Shown piece after piece: positions 23,086 through 33,794 of a stretch of 64,000 nt of DNA. Every line of letters starts with the position of its first letter. Positions within the stretch are counted from its first letter, which is position 1. Source of the DNA: Dactylis glomerata. Its lineage: Eukaryota > Streptophyta > Magnoliopsida > Poales > Poaceae. The notes beneath the pieces are model-generated. The model did no database searches, was not told the origin of the DNA, and saw only the letters and a list, made by a program, of their open reading frames with translations. Both the position numbers and the translations under genes were made by a program. The stretch lies in assembly GCA_007115705.1 (NCBI GenBank), contig QXEO01001810.1:586240-650239 (forward strand), in the 5' to 3' direction.

Positions 23086-25544
23086 GGAAGAACCGGACTC
23101 TTATGGATATGGCTAGGTCCATGTTGGCGGAGTTTAAGTCTCCATACAACTTTTGGGCCGAAGCTATCTCTACGGCTTGTCACTCTTCAAACCGGCTCTT
23201 CCTCCGCAAAGGCCTAAACAAGACTCCATATGAAATACTCACCGGAAGCAAGCCCAACATCTCCTACTACCGAGTTTTCGGGTGTAAGTGTTTCTTTCAA
23301 AGAAAAGGAGTTCGTTTAGGTAAATTTGATCCGAAAGCAATAGAAGGTATTTTTGTTGGTTATGGTGCCGAATCCCACACTTATAGAGTCTTCAATAAGT
23401 CCACCGGACGTGTTGAAGAATCTTGTAGTGTGGTATTCGAGGAGAATGACAGCTCCCAAGGGGGGCGAGATGTTGTTTCTTGTGATGTAGATGATGAAAT
23501 ACCTCGAGAAGCCATAGGAAGAATGGGCGTGGGATTTTTCCGCCCCATTGAGGGACACCTTGTGGCGGACCGAGAAGGACTATGCTCTACTCAAGTGGAG
23601 CCTTCATCTTCACAAGCTCAACAAGCCTCTCCCAAGGAAGCAACTAATGCACCAACCGAAGAACAAGACAAGGACCTTCGTGAAGAAGAAGGGGCACCAC
23701 CATCCTCTCCGGTTAACTCAACCGCCCCCAATTCCTCACATGACCAAGATCAACCTACTCATGAAGACAATAATGATCAAGGTCAAGTTGATGGTCAAGA
23801 CGGGGACCAAAATGATCAAGATGATCAAGTGATTCCTCCAAGGTCAAATGAGGAGATCGAAGCCCGTCACAAGAGAAGAGTTGAAAGGGATTTGGAACTA
23901 AAAGGTCATACCCTTGAGAGGGTTATTGGAGATTTAAGGAGCAAAGTGTCAACCCGGAGGCAATTGGCACAATTTAGCAAACATCATGCCTATATCTCCA
24001 TGATTGAACCCAAGAAAGTATTTGAAGCTCTTGAAGATCCGGATTGGTTGGATGCTATGCATGAAGAACTCAATAACTTCAAGCGCAATAATGTATGGGT
24101 GTTAGTGGAGAAGCCAAAGGAGTGCCGCAATGTAATTGGCACAAAGTGGATATTCAAGAACAAGCAAGATGAGCATGGAATTGTGGTGAGGAACAAGGCA
24201 AGATTGGTTGCTCAAGGTTTCTCTCAAGTTGAAGGGATTGACTTTTTAGAAACTTATGCTCCCGTGGCTCGCCTTGAGTCCATCTGTATCCTTCTTGCAT
24301 ATGCCACTCATCATAATTTTAAGTTGCAACAAATGGATGTTAAGAGTGCCTTTCTTAATGGTCCATTGAAAGAGGAAGTGTATGTTAAGCAACCCCCGGG
24401 GTTTGAGGATCTCAACTTCCCGAACCATGTCTACAAACTCCATAAGGCACTCTATGGCCTTAAAGAAGCCCCACGTGCGTGGTACGAGCACCTTAGGGAG
24501 TTGTTGTTAGACCGTGGGTTTGAAGTTGGGCAAATCGATCCCACTCTTTTTACTAAGAGGGTCAATGGGGAGCTTTTCGTATGCCAACTATATGTTGATG
24601 ATATCATCTTTGGTTCTACTAACAAAGCTTTTAATGATGAATTCTCAAAGCTTATGACCGATAGGTTCGAGATGTCTATGATGGGCGAAATGAAGTTCTT
24701 TCTTGGTTTTGAAATCAAGCAATTGAAAGAAGGGACTTTCATTAATCAAGCCAAATATGTCCAAGACATGCTCAAGAGATTCAAGATGAAGGAACTAAAT
24801 GGGGCTGCCACACCAATGGCCACTAAATGTCATCTTGATCTAGATCCCAATAGTAAAAACGTGGATCAAAAGGTATACCGTTCTATGATCGGTTCATTGC
24901 TTTACCTTTGTGCATCTAGACCCGATATTGTGTTGAGTGTAGGTGTGTGTGCAAGGTATCAAGCCGCTCCTAAAGAAAGCCACCTTATGGCGGTTAAGAG
25001 GATCTTTCGATATTTGGTTCATACCCCAACTTATGGGCTTTGGTATCCCAAAGGCTCGGATTTCTCTCTTTGTGGCTTCACGGATTCGGATTGGGCCGGT
25101 GACAAGGATGATAGGAAGTCAACCTCCGGAGCTTGCCAATTTCTTGGTAGGTCTTTGGTGTGTTGGTCTTCTAAGAAGCAAAATTGTATATCTCTCTCCA
25201 CCGCCGAAGCCGAATACATTGCCGCCGCAAGTGGATGCACTCAATTGTTATGGATGAGGCAAACTTTGAAGGAATACGGTGTCAATTGTGACAAAGTGCC
25301 TCTTTTATGTGACAATGAGAGTGCTATCAAGATCGCCTATAATCCGGTGCAACATTCAAGAACCAAGCATATTGAGATCCGAAATCATTTCATTAGAGAT
25401 CATGTTGCCCGTGGTGATATTGAGCTTGCTTATGTTAGCACCAAGGATCAACTTGCCGATATTTTCACGAAGCCTCTTGATGAAGCAAGATTTGGATATT
25501 TGAGGAATGAGCTAAATATCATTGATTCAAGGAGTGTGGCTTGA
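23086..25544 (+). pseudogene. Copia integrase C-terminus, reverse transcriptase, RNase H
   Basis: After the frameshift, an open frame of over 800 codons. Integrase C-terminal region (FWAEAISTACHSSNRL), an acidic Gln/Asp-rich linker (about 23590-23840), RVT_2 reverse transcriptase with QMDVKSAFLNG and the active-site YVDD (24591-24602), and RNase H with DSDWAGD, STAEAEY and DNESA, ending at TGA 25542-25544. RT and RNase H look intact, but the upstream breaks prevent a normal Gag-Pol polyprotein. Confidence 0.93.
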
Positions 25545-26659
25545 ACATCTTGCAAATACACCTATTTTTCAATGCTTGTTTGGTTTAGGTGTGGGCATGG
25601 AGATAGGGGGAGTGCGGTCCTAATTAATTGGGCTATCCCTCCCCCCATAATGCCGATAGTAATCATATCATTCTCTTAATATCATTTTTGTGATATATGA
25701 GCTTCAATGATGAGTAATGGTTATGGACCCAAGATACATCTTCGCGGTCCAATGCCATAACACTCATACATGGTGGCTTCGGCCACCGACCTCTTCTTTG
25801 TGAAGAGTTGATTCCTTGCATATCTTATTTGAGGTCTTGGTGTTCTTTTTGGTGTTGTTTCTTAATTTGATATGGGAAGGCACTTGCATTGGATTTTTGT
25901 TGATTTGCTCTTGCAATGTCAAGTGCCGAGAACCACTCCTTGTTTGCTCTCTCACCTAAGCCATCCTGTCTCAAGACATCTAATCTTTGCACACGAGTTC
26001 AAATTTTTCATCAAAACAACATCTGTTTTTGAAAAACTTCGAGTGGATCAAATTCTGGCCTTCCAGGCCGGAATATCCGCCCCCTGGGCAGAATATCCGG
26101 TGGGGCCAGATTATCTGGGTCACTCTGGCCGGATAATCCGGCCTGGTGGCGACTGGGTATATAAGGGGCAGGGTCGGGCTGCCCTAGGGCAGTTCCTTCC
26201 CCACCCCGTCCCAAAGTCCCCAGCCGCCGCCGCTACCTTCTCGTCGCCGCCGCCGGAGCTCCGGCCACCCCCTTGGCCGGATTTCGCCAGAGGTTGCTCT
26301 CCTCCACCTCTGGAAGGCATTCACCAAGCCGTTTTCGCAATGGATGCGGGTATTCTTCTATCCCTAGGATTTGATTTTACCCTTGCATATGCTTGGTGTT
26401 TTGGCCCTCTAGTTGTTGTTTTTGATATTCTTGAATCATGTTGTATGCCTTCCCCTCCCCGATCTATCAAATTGCAGGATGCAGCAGCAGTTAGGAAATT
26501 TTTTCGAGGGGGGCGGATTATCCGCCTCCCCTGGCCGGATAATCCGGCCTGGGAGTTCTCTGTCAAATTTTCTTCTGTTGCTGCCCTCATTTTGATGTTT
26601 TGGTGAAGTGTTTGTTCATACTACATGATTCTTTGATCCTTTCCGTAACTCGTGTGCAT
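25545..26659 (+). promoter_or_regulatory. Copia spacer with internal promoter-like block
   Basis: Holds a first polypurine-like tract (about 25599-25613). From 26061 it has palindromes of the same type as the LTRs (CCGGAATATCC, GGCCGGATAATCCGGCC), then TATATAAGG (26158-26166) and a C-rich leader. A second palindrome pair lies at 26511-26550. An ATG at 26343 opens a short frame. A plausible 3' splice site (CTTTCACAG, ending 26699) precedes the conserved part of the next ORF. The layout copies the LTR promoter and suggests a separate transcript for the 3' ORF. Confidence 0.5.
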
Positions 26660-28201
26660 ATGCTTATCCCCATGCTTTCCCTACATCTCTCTTTCACAGG
26701 TGGTTCGGGTTTGCCGAAGCGCAAGCGCCGGTTGATTCCGAATGATGAAGGAGTCCTCGTTGATGAGGTTGTTATCCGTCAGCGTCAGAGGGAGGCTGCT
26801 AGGAAAGCTGAGAAGGAGAAGGCTGCCAAAGCTCAAGCCCATCGTCACAAAGGCAAAGCGACTCGTCCTAACTACAAGAGCATGCCAGAGGCCGAGTATA
26901 TTCTTGTGCGGCGCAACAATTGGTACGCCACAGCAAGAGATGAAGGTATTGAGGACCGTGGCTTGTGGAATGAAGAGCAGTGGGGGATTTTCCGTGATGT
27001 CTATGAGCCTCTCAAGAATCCTTGCCATCCGATGCATCCTATTGATTTTGATCACCTTCGCAGCAAGACCTATTTTGATGAAGCAGTGTCTGTGGTTGAG
27101 AAGATGGGGCTGCTGGGGTTGGCTAACATTCAGTGCAACTATAACCCCGGCCTCATCAAGCAGTTTTATGCTACACTTGTGATCTTGCCCAATGCTCAGA
27201 AGTCTATGAAGTGGATGACCGGCGAGCATGAGTGCACATCAGACTTCTCCACGTTTGCCTCTCTCTTGGGGTATGTGTATAATGGAGACACTCCAGTGGG
27301 TCGCCGTATTCACAATCCAGGGACCAAGCCTGACAAGGACAAGCTCTATGACCTCTACGACTCCACAGGTGTTGTGGGCTTTATCAATGGCCTACATCCC
27401 CTTTATGATCAGCTTGTCCGCATTTTTAGAGAGAACATTGCTCCTAGTGGTGGTAACAATGATGCCATTCGCACCTCTCTTGTTGACCTCCTCGCTTTTG
27501 CTCATGAGTGTGCTACTTCGACTGACCCTACTGAGGACTTTACTCTTGATGTGATGGATTTTATCTTCTATGAGATTAAGGATGCTATCATTCAGAGGAA
27601 CACTGTGCCATATGCTCCCTACATCATGCTCCTCATCAAGAATGCTCTTGGAGATTATGATATCCATGATGACTGTGTGGAGCACCTAGTCAAGAAGATG
27701 TATGTCAAGAGGAAGCAGTCTTCTACTCCATTAGCTGCCTATCCTAGCACATTCATGGCGGATGCGAGGTCGAGTGCTTCTACACGTGATAAGAGGGCTG
27801 CTGCGTCTGCTATGTCCAGGGAGGTGAGGAAGCTCAGTTGGTTTGAGCGGAATGTTCTGTGCATGAAGGTAGAGATCCACCGTGAGAACTACCAAGCCTA
27901 TGTTGAGAGGAAGAACATTCAGGACACCCAGCAGCTGATCCTTCACCGTCTCAGTGGTGCTCAGACCGCCGATCCCACTCCTACCGCTCCTACGTCCTAT
28001 GAAGCTTGGAACACCGACCACTACAATTGGTTTGAGATGCAGAAGCATCTCTTTGCTGCTCCAGATGCTCCCACAGGAGGTGCTCATGCAGAGGCTGAGG
28101 AGGACTTGGAGGCTGAGGATGAACATGCTGGGGCTGATGATGATGATGACGGAGCTGAGTATGCTGAGGACTCCGACGACATCGGTGATTGGGAGGATTG
28201 A
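26660..28201 (+). CDS. Copia extra 3' ORF (env-position protein)
   Basis: A 513-codon ORF from the first in-frame ATG. If the splice site at 26699 is used, the body starts at 26700 with GSGLPKRKRRLIPNDEG. It has a basic/charged N-terminal region with a KEKAAKAQAHRHKGKA stretch, a globular middle with a 'plant transposon protein'-like section (MKWMTGEHECTSDFSTFASL), and a very acidic C-terminus (Asp/Glu run at the end). No signal peptide or clear transmembrane segment is seen in the body. Position after pol matches the Sirevirus env-like ORF, but the sequence gives no support for an envelope role. It is open from end to end, unlike gag and pol. Confidence 0.7.
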   Translation: MLIPMLSLHLSFTGGSGLPKRKRRLIPNDEGVLVDEVVIRQRQREAARKAEKEKAAKAQAHRHKGKATRPNYKSMPEAEYILVRRNNWYATARDEGIEDRGLWNEEQWGIFRDVYEPLKNPCHPMHPIDFDHLRSKTYFDEAVSVVEKMGLLGLANIQCNYNPGLIKQFYATLVILPNAQKSMKWMTGEHECTSDFSTFASLLGYVYNGDTPVGRRIHNPGTKPDKDKLYDLYDSTGVVGFINGLHPLYDQLVRIFRENIAPSGGNNDAIRTSLVDLLAFAHECATSTDPTEDFTLDVMDFIFYEIKDAIIQRNTVPYAPYIMLLIKNALGDYDIHDDCVEHLVKKMYVKRKQSSTPLAAYPSTFMADARSSASTRDKRAAASAMSREVRKLSWFERNVLCMKVEIHRENYQAYVERKNIQDTQQLILHRLSGAQTADPTPTAPTSYEAWNTDHYNWFEMQKHLFAAPDAPTGGAHAEAEEDLEAEDEHAGADDDDDGAEYAEDSDDIGDWED

Positions 28202-28250
28202 TTCCTCAGGACGTGTAGCATCCCTCTTCTCACTTTTTGGTGTCTTGATG

Positions 28251-28729
28251 CCAAAGGGGGAGAAGTAGTTCTATTAGGAGTCTTACGGGATTTGCATGGG
28301 TGGAAACACAAGCTTGCGCGCTTATCATTACTTTGGCGCTTGTGTTTCTTCTTATTTTATTTGTCTTAAGTTTGGAACTTTGTGTGGTTGAACTTCGTGT
28401 GGTTTATTTGCTACCATGTGGTGTATGAGACTATGTTATATGTTCTATGTGCCCTATGGATCATTATGTGTTGTTTACTTATGTTTTTATGCGCTCATGG
28501 TTATTGGTGAGATGGCTATGGAATTATTGTCCGGTTTCTCGTCATTATCATATACGAAATTCCATATTGTTTGAGTTATCCATGAAAAGGTATGCCGCCT
28601 ACAAACTTAATTGTGTAGATGCACACATCTAGGGGGAGCTTTATATCTTGCTCAAACATTTGTTGTTTGAAATATTCGATCTCTCTTGCAAATCCTAGTC
28701 TTGTCATCTAACACCAAAAAGGGGGAGAT
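28251..28729 (+). other. Copia polypurine tracts
   Basis: CCAAAGGGGGAGAAG at 28251-28265, AGGGGGAGC at 28631-28639, and CCAAAAAGGGGGAGAT at about 28713-28728. The last lies 1 nt before the 3' LTR and is the likely functional tract. The others repeat its core. The stretch between them has no gene. Confidence 0.7.
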
Positions 28730-29948
28730 TGAAAGTGCAAACTTTGTATCCCTTAGGTTTTGTGTGTTAGATAACAACATTAGGAATTTTAAGTGTGTGC
28801 TAAGTTGTGCAGGTTTGACTAGCTCAAGAATTGCCAGGCCGGATAATTCGGCCAGGGGCCGGATAATCCGTCCCCTCCGGCGACAGAGGCCAAAACGGCT
28901 AAGGACTGGCTCGGCGTCACCCAGTATAGGGGGCCGGATAATCCGGCCTAGGGGCCGGATAATCCGCCCCCCCCCTTCGACGACCCCAAAAACGGCTAAG
29001 GACTGGCTCGGCGTCACCCAGTATAGGGGCCGGATATTCCGGCCAGGGGGCCGGATAATCCGCCCCCCCCCCTTCGACGGCTTCAGAAATTTGGCTAAGG
29101 ACCATAGGCGGCGTCACCCAGATGGGGGGGGCGGATAATCCGGCCAGGGGCCGGATAATCCGGCCATACTTTGGCCGGATAATCCGCCCCTCCAAGGCAG
29201 CAACGGCTACATTTTGGGAGGGGGTATAAATACCCCTCCCCTTCTTCCACGTCAAGCTGCTCAAGCTGTGCAAGAAGAACACCATATTTGGAGCCACCAA
29301 ATTCGCAAGATCTCCTCCCTCAACCCACCAAAGCTCTTGATCTTTGAAGAATCGAAGGAGAAGGCCTTGATCTACATCCTCACCGAAGCGATTTGATTTC
29401 CCCTCTCATTTGCTTGAGGGCCCTTTGGTCTTGGGTTCCCTTATGTCCCTTGACCTTGATTTGTGTGATTGAAATCTTGATACTTGTTGATTGAGATCTT
29501 TGTGGTGCTTGGGAGCCTCCAATTCAGTTGTGGAGTTGTGCCCCAAGTTTTGTAAAGGCCGATTCCGCCTTGAGGAATCCCTTAGTGGAAAGTGAGCTAG
29601 GCCTTTGTGGCGGAAGCTTGCACTGGAGAATAGGGTGAGCCTTTGTGGCGTTGGTTAGGCCTTTGTGGCAACCACACCCCTCCAACGTAGACGTACTTCC
29701 CCTAAAAAGGAAGGAACTACGGGAATTACATCCGTGTCTCCGTGTGCTCCATTCTCGGTTACCTCTATCCTTTATTTCCTTTACTACTTGTATCTTGCTT
29801 AGCTTGCTAGTTGTCATATAGGTAAATTCACCTTAGTTGCATATCTAGAGAATTTACCTTTTGTGTCAAGCCTAAATTGAAAAAGAATTAAAATTTGAGT
29901 AGCACCTATTCACCCCCCCCCCCTCTAGGTGCCCATACGATCCGTTCA
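28730..29948 (+). repeat. Copia 3' LTR
   Basis: A 1,219-bp LTR, nearly identical to the 5' copy. Most length difference lies in the palindrome array (about 28837-29190) and short homopolymer runs. Its TATA box is TATAAATA at 29225-29232. Confidence 0.95.
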
Positions 29949-31338
29949 CTTTGTAAGAGTCTAACATGTGTGAGCATGCGCCAAGTCAACCCAAATAAAG
30001 CATCAAGGAGAAAACCAAAATAATGCTTCCATACAATAAAAACAACGCATGATTTTTTCAAAGGCTCATTAAGCAATCTCAGTTATTTGAGACAAGTCAT
30101 GCTACAGCAAAACCACTAAGCATACTATCAAAAAGACATCAAGCATGACATGAAAAAGCCTAAGCCGCAGTCTACACAAGCTCCTTCTTGTACCACTATT
30201 TTGCACAAAGCTTTTTCTCTTTTCCAACACCATTTGAAATTTTTATAAACACCTCTTTTGATGAAAACTAATAAAGATCAGAGACAAAAATACACCTTGA
30301 TGAAAAGATATGACAAGGTCTGGACGCAAATCAAGGCGAAAACGAAAACCAAAAGCAGTAGCAGAAAAAGAAGAACACTCGATTTTTTATAAGAGTGAAA
30401 ACTAGAGCGTTCTTTGCAAATGAAAACGAGTACATCTCCTCCAAAGGAAATTTGTTGGGGTCCAACCATTTATTGCAGCAAACAAACTAAACTAACTAAG
30501 AAAACTAAAACAACTGACGCTCCAAGAAAAACACATAGTGCATGAAGCAATAAAAATATAGTGTTTTGAAAGGTGACCTGATTTTTGCCGATGAAGAAGG
30601 GGTGCCTCGGGGGCATCCCCAAGCTTTGACGCTTGTACTTCTTGGATATTTCTTGGGGTGATGCATGGGCATCCCCAAGATTGAGCTTTTTTCCATTCTT
30701 CAACTCATCTCATCATTCTCCAATCCCTACACTTGAAAACTTCCTTCATACAAAACTAAACACAATTCTATTAGCAACATTAGTGCAGGCATAACATATA
30801 ATCAACCTCTTTTTTGCTTTAGGTTTCAACTCAAAACCACCACATATATAGCAAATACTACTGTAGCAACCTCCCCAAAAGTTCCATGATCAAAAGAACT
30901 CAAAAGAAAGCGATAAAGTGGCAAACACAAATATTGGCAAAAATCTGTCAAAACTGAACAGCTGACAAAGGTCGAATTTTTGAGGGGTTTTTTCTTGCTC
31001 AAATCAAAAAGTGTTCAACTAACAAAAGTTTGGATATAACCTGGGGCATATGCACAAGAAATCGGAGGTCCAAAAGATATACAGAGAATTTATACAAATT
31101 TTTACGGTGCAGCACCAAAAACAGTTTCAGGACAGCAACATCCCCAAATCTTTACCTCGCTCGAATTAGAGGCTTCTCTTGGCACAAAAACGAAATAAAA
31201 AAGGATAAGGAGCGGTCATTACTGTAGTAATGACTTCCAAGACTCAAATAAAAGAAAAAGTACTGAAAATAAATATTGGGTTATCTCCCAAGAGTGCTTT
31301 TCTTTAACGCCTTTGAGCTAGGCGCAGAAAATTGCGAA
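29949..31338 (-). other. E2 internal non-coding region, right part
   Basis: Resumes E2 after the Copia element at the second CTTTG (29949-29953). It aligns with E1 9000-10330, including the GGGCATCCCCAAGCTT repeats near 30610-30680. No gene is seen. Confidence 0.7.
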
Positions 31339-31932
31339 TCAAGTATTTTCAGAAGAAGCATTAAGATCAACTGCAGAGGTCTTGTCAATAAGGCATTGTA
31401 TTTCATCCACATAAGTTTTTGAAGACCCTTTGTGATCATGCTTTGGTACACTATTTTCATCAAAAAGATTTTTAGGACAGATCCAGTCAAAATTATTTTC
31501 GAAAGCTTCACACAATCCCAAAAGCTTGCAAGGTATAGGTATTTCGGCCCCTTCATCGTTTGTAATAATAACCTTTATAGGTGAACCGAGTTTATTAAAA
31601 CGTTTAAGAACTTTCCTAGCTTCAATAACGACATCCTTAAATTCTAAGCGCAAAGTTTCCAAGATAAAAGCTTTCTTTTCGGGATCCTCAATTTCGTGAA
31701 GCTTAAGGAACATGTATTGCATAAAAGGATTAAGACTAGCAAACCTAGTTTCCAACATGTGAATCAAATAAGCAGAAGCAACTTCAATACTAGGAGCTAG
31801 CTCAACCAAAGACTTTTCCTCAACTTCCTCATGCATACTAATGTGATTAAAGAACTCCTCAATGTTACTTTTGCCAATAATCGAACCGCTACCTACTGAG
31901 AGGTCCTCCAGAACGTACTTAGTGAACAACAT
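31339..31932 (-). CDS. E2 internal ORF, function unknown
   Basis: An uninterrupted 197-codon minus-strand ORF starting MLFTKYVLEDL. It has an acidic helical N-terminal half and an IPCKLLGLCEAF segment around residue 130. It lies about 160 bp downstream of the PBS, where gag normally begins. I recognise no gag, protease or nucleic-acid-binding motif. It differs from the ORF at the same position in E1. It may be a domesticated or captured coding segment, or a rapidly diverging gag N-terminus. Confidence 0.45.
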   Translation of the reverse strand: MLFTKYVLEDLSVGSGSIIGKSNIEEFFNHISMHEEVEEKSLVELAPSIEVASAYLIHMLETRFASLNPFMQYMFLKLHEIEDPEKKAFILETLRLEFKDVVIEARKVLKRFNKLGSPIKVIITNDEGAEIPIPCKLLGLCEAFENNFDWICPKNLFDENSVPKHDHKGSSKTYVDEIQCLIDKTSAVDLNASSENT

Positions 31933-32092
31933 GATGAACTAAAGTAAAGAAATAACAACTACCAAGGATTCTAATTTTTTTGGATTTTTGATATAAAGCA
32001 ATGCAGGTAAAATAAATAAAGTAGAGCAAAACAATAAAACAAAGTAAAGGATGCGCGTGCGAAAAACTCCCCTTGCAGAAGTCTTCCACTCT

Positions 32093-32110
32093 TCCCCGGC
32101 AACGGCGCCA
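32093..32110 (-). other. E2 primer-binding site (tRNA-Asp type)
   Basis: Minus-strand TGGCGCCGTTGCCGGGGA, an exact match to the site in E1 and E4. Confidence 0.88.
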
Positions 32111-32120
32111 GAAAAGAGGC

Positions 32121-33789
32121 TGATACTCCAAGTTGATGTGGGAGATCAGAGGTCCTTGTGCGTGGTGAATGACCAGCCCGTTGGGAACCCCAAGAGGAAG
32201 GTATGATGAGTATAGCAGCTTGTTTTCCCTCAGTTAAGAAACCAAGGTTTATCATTCAGGAGAAAAGCAGACAATGACGACTGAAGGTGATGCTTGCTAG
32301 TTTGCGACAGCTTCGGACAATTTATATATGGCGCCTCATCCAAGCTTTGCTTGCTAGCTGCAACACGGATCCTGCACACACACAACCAAGTACTTTGTTC
32401 CCAACTTGCGATGAGGTTGTCAATCTCACCGGTTTGCTTGAAACAAAGGTCATGAGCGTATCGAGTGGAAAACAGTAGAGTATGCGAATAAAGTAAACAG
32501 TGCGAGTAAAGTAAACAGGTAATAGCAATATGATGGAAATAGGACCGGGGTCCACAGTTCACTAGTGGTGTCTCTCCATAAGATAATAACACATGCTGGG
32601 TAAACAAATTACAATTGGGAAATTGATAGAATAAAAATACACGTGATATGTCAAGAAGATCACTATGAGATTTACTCTGGGCATTACAACAAAATACATA
32701 GACCGCCATCCAACTGCATCTATGACTAATAATCCACTCCCGGGGATATCAATCCGAACACCCCATGAGTATTAAGTTGCGAACAACAGATAATTGCATT
32801 AAGCAAAGTGTGTAATGTAAACAAAGCATATGCCCTTGAGCATACGAATGTTGTTTTCTCCCTAGTAGCAACATCACATCTACAACCTTAGAGGTTTCTG
32901 TCACTCCCCCAGGTTAAATAGAGGCATGAACCCACTATCGAGCATAAATACCCCCTCTTGGAGTCACTAGCAACTACTCGGCCAAGATAGCTACTAACAA
33001 CGGAGAGCATGCAAGATCATAAACAACATAGAGATAACATAAGATAATATTCAGTACAGCAACTCAATCATAAACACCAATATTCATCGGATCCCAACAA
33101 ACCAAACATGTAGAATTACAAAACGGTGATCTCAATCATGTAGGGCAGCTCATGAGATCTAAACATGAAGCACATGGTGGAGAAGACAACCATCTAGCTA
33201 CTGCTATGGACCCATAGTCCAAGGTAGACTACTCACTCATCGCTCCGGAGGAAAGCATGGCGATGAAGAAGACCTCCGGTGGCGATTCCCCTCTCCGGCA
33301 GGGTGCCTGGAAGAGCTTCTGGACCCTCCCGATCTTTGGGTCGACGGCGGCGGCGGATCGCGATGTGTTCTGGAAAAGTGATCGGGTCCTTAGGTTTTTT
33401 CCGTCGGGGGGTCTTTATAGGCGAAGGGGCGATGTCAGAGGAGGGCCCAGGTGGCCTCACACCATGGTGGCGCGGGCCAGGGACTGGCCGCGCCACTCTG
33501 GCGTGTGGGCCCCTGGTGGCCCCTCTCCTTCTCTCCTTTGGATCTCTGGAAGCTTCCGGGTAAAATAAGACTTCAGGAACTTGTTTCGTCCAATTCCGAG
33601 AATATTTCCTGTGTATCACTTCTAAAACACAGAACAGCAGAAAACAGGGAACTGGCACTGTGGCAACTTGTTAGTAGGTTAGTTCCGGAAAATGCATAAA
33701 AGTGCCACAAAGTGTAATGAAACAATAGGCAAATGGTGTAAAAACAAGCATGGAGCATCAAAAATTATAGATACGTTGGAGACGTATCA
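32121..33789 (-). repeat. E2 5' LTR
   Basis: A 1,669-bp LTR. It begins 10 nt after the PBS and ends at the GTTGG target copy. Confidence 0.93.
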
Positions 33790-33794
33790 GTTGG

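Larger units (their letters stand above)
16752..29948 (+). mobile_element. Copia LTR retrotransposon, Sirevirus-like (SIRE/Maximus type)
   Basis: A complete plus-strand element with exact target duplication CTTTG (16747-16751 and 29949-29953). Order: 5' LTR, tRNA-iMet PBS, long gag with zinc knuckle and coiled coil, protease, integrase, reverse transcriptase, RNase H, then about 3.2 kb with an extra ORF and several GGGGGAG tracts, then the 3' LTR. The extra 3' ORF, repeated polypurine-like tracts and palindrome-rich LTRs are Sirevirus traits. Gag and pol are broken by stops and frameshifts. A solo LTR is inserted at 20263-21936. Without it the element is about 11.5 kb. By eye I count about seven substitutions in the last ~785 bp of the two LTRs (about 1%). 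Confidence 0.93.
13543..33789 (-). mobile_element. E2: Athila-like Gypsy LTR element with intact TSD
   Basis: A 20.2-kb minus-strand element, of which 13.2 kb is the nested Copia element. LTRs lie at 13543-15213 and 32121-33789. They begin TGATACTCC and end GAGACGTATCA on the plus strand. Target duplication GTTGG is exact (13538-13542 and 33790-33794). The PBS is at 32093-32110. The interior has no pol domains, only one ORF of unknown function (31339-31932). It is inserted in frame within the plus-strand transposon gene. Confidence 0.93.

Noticed and set aside
25872..26606. 244-codon plus-strand frame before the Copia 3' ORF
   Set aside because: Runs across palindromes, TATA box and leader; composition is that of a regulatory block. 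Its 3' part could contain a short first exon but the whole frame is not a gene.
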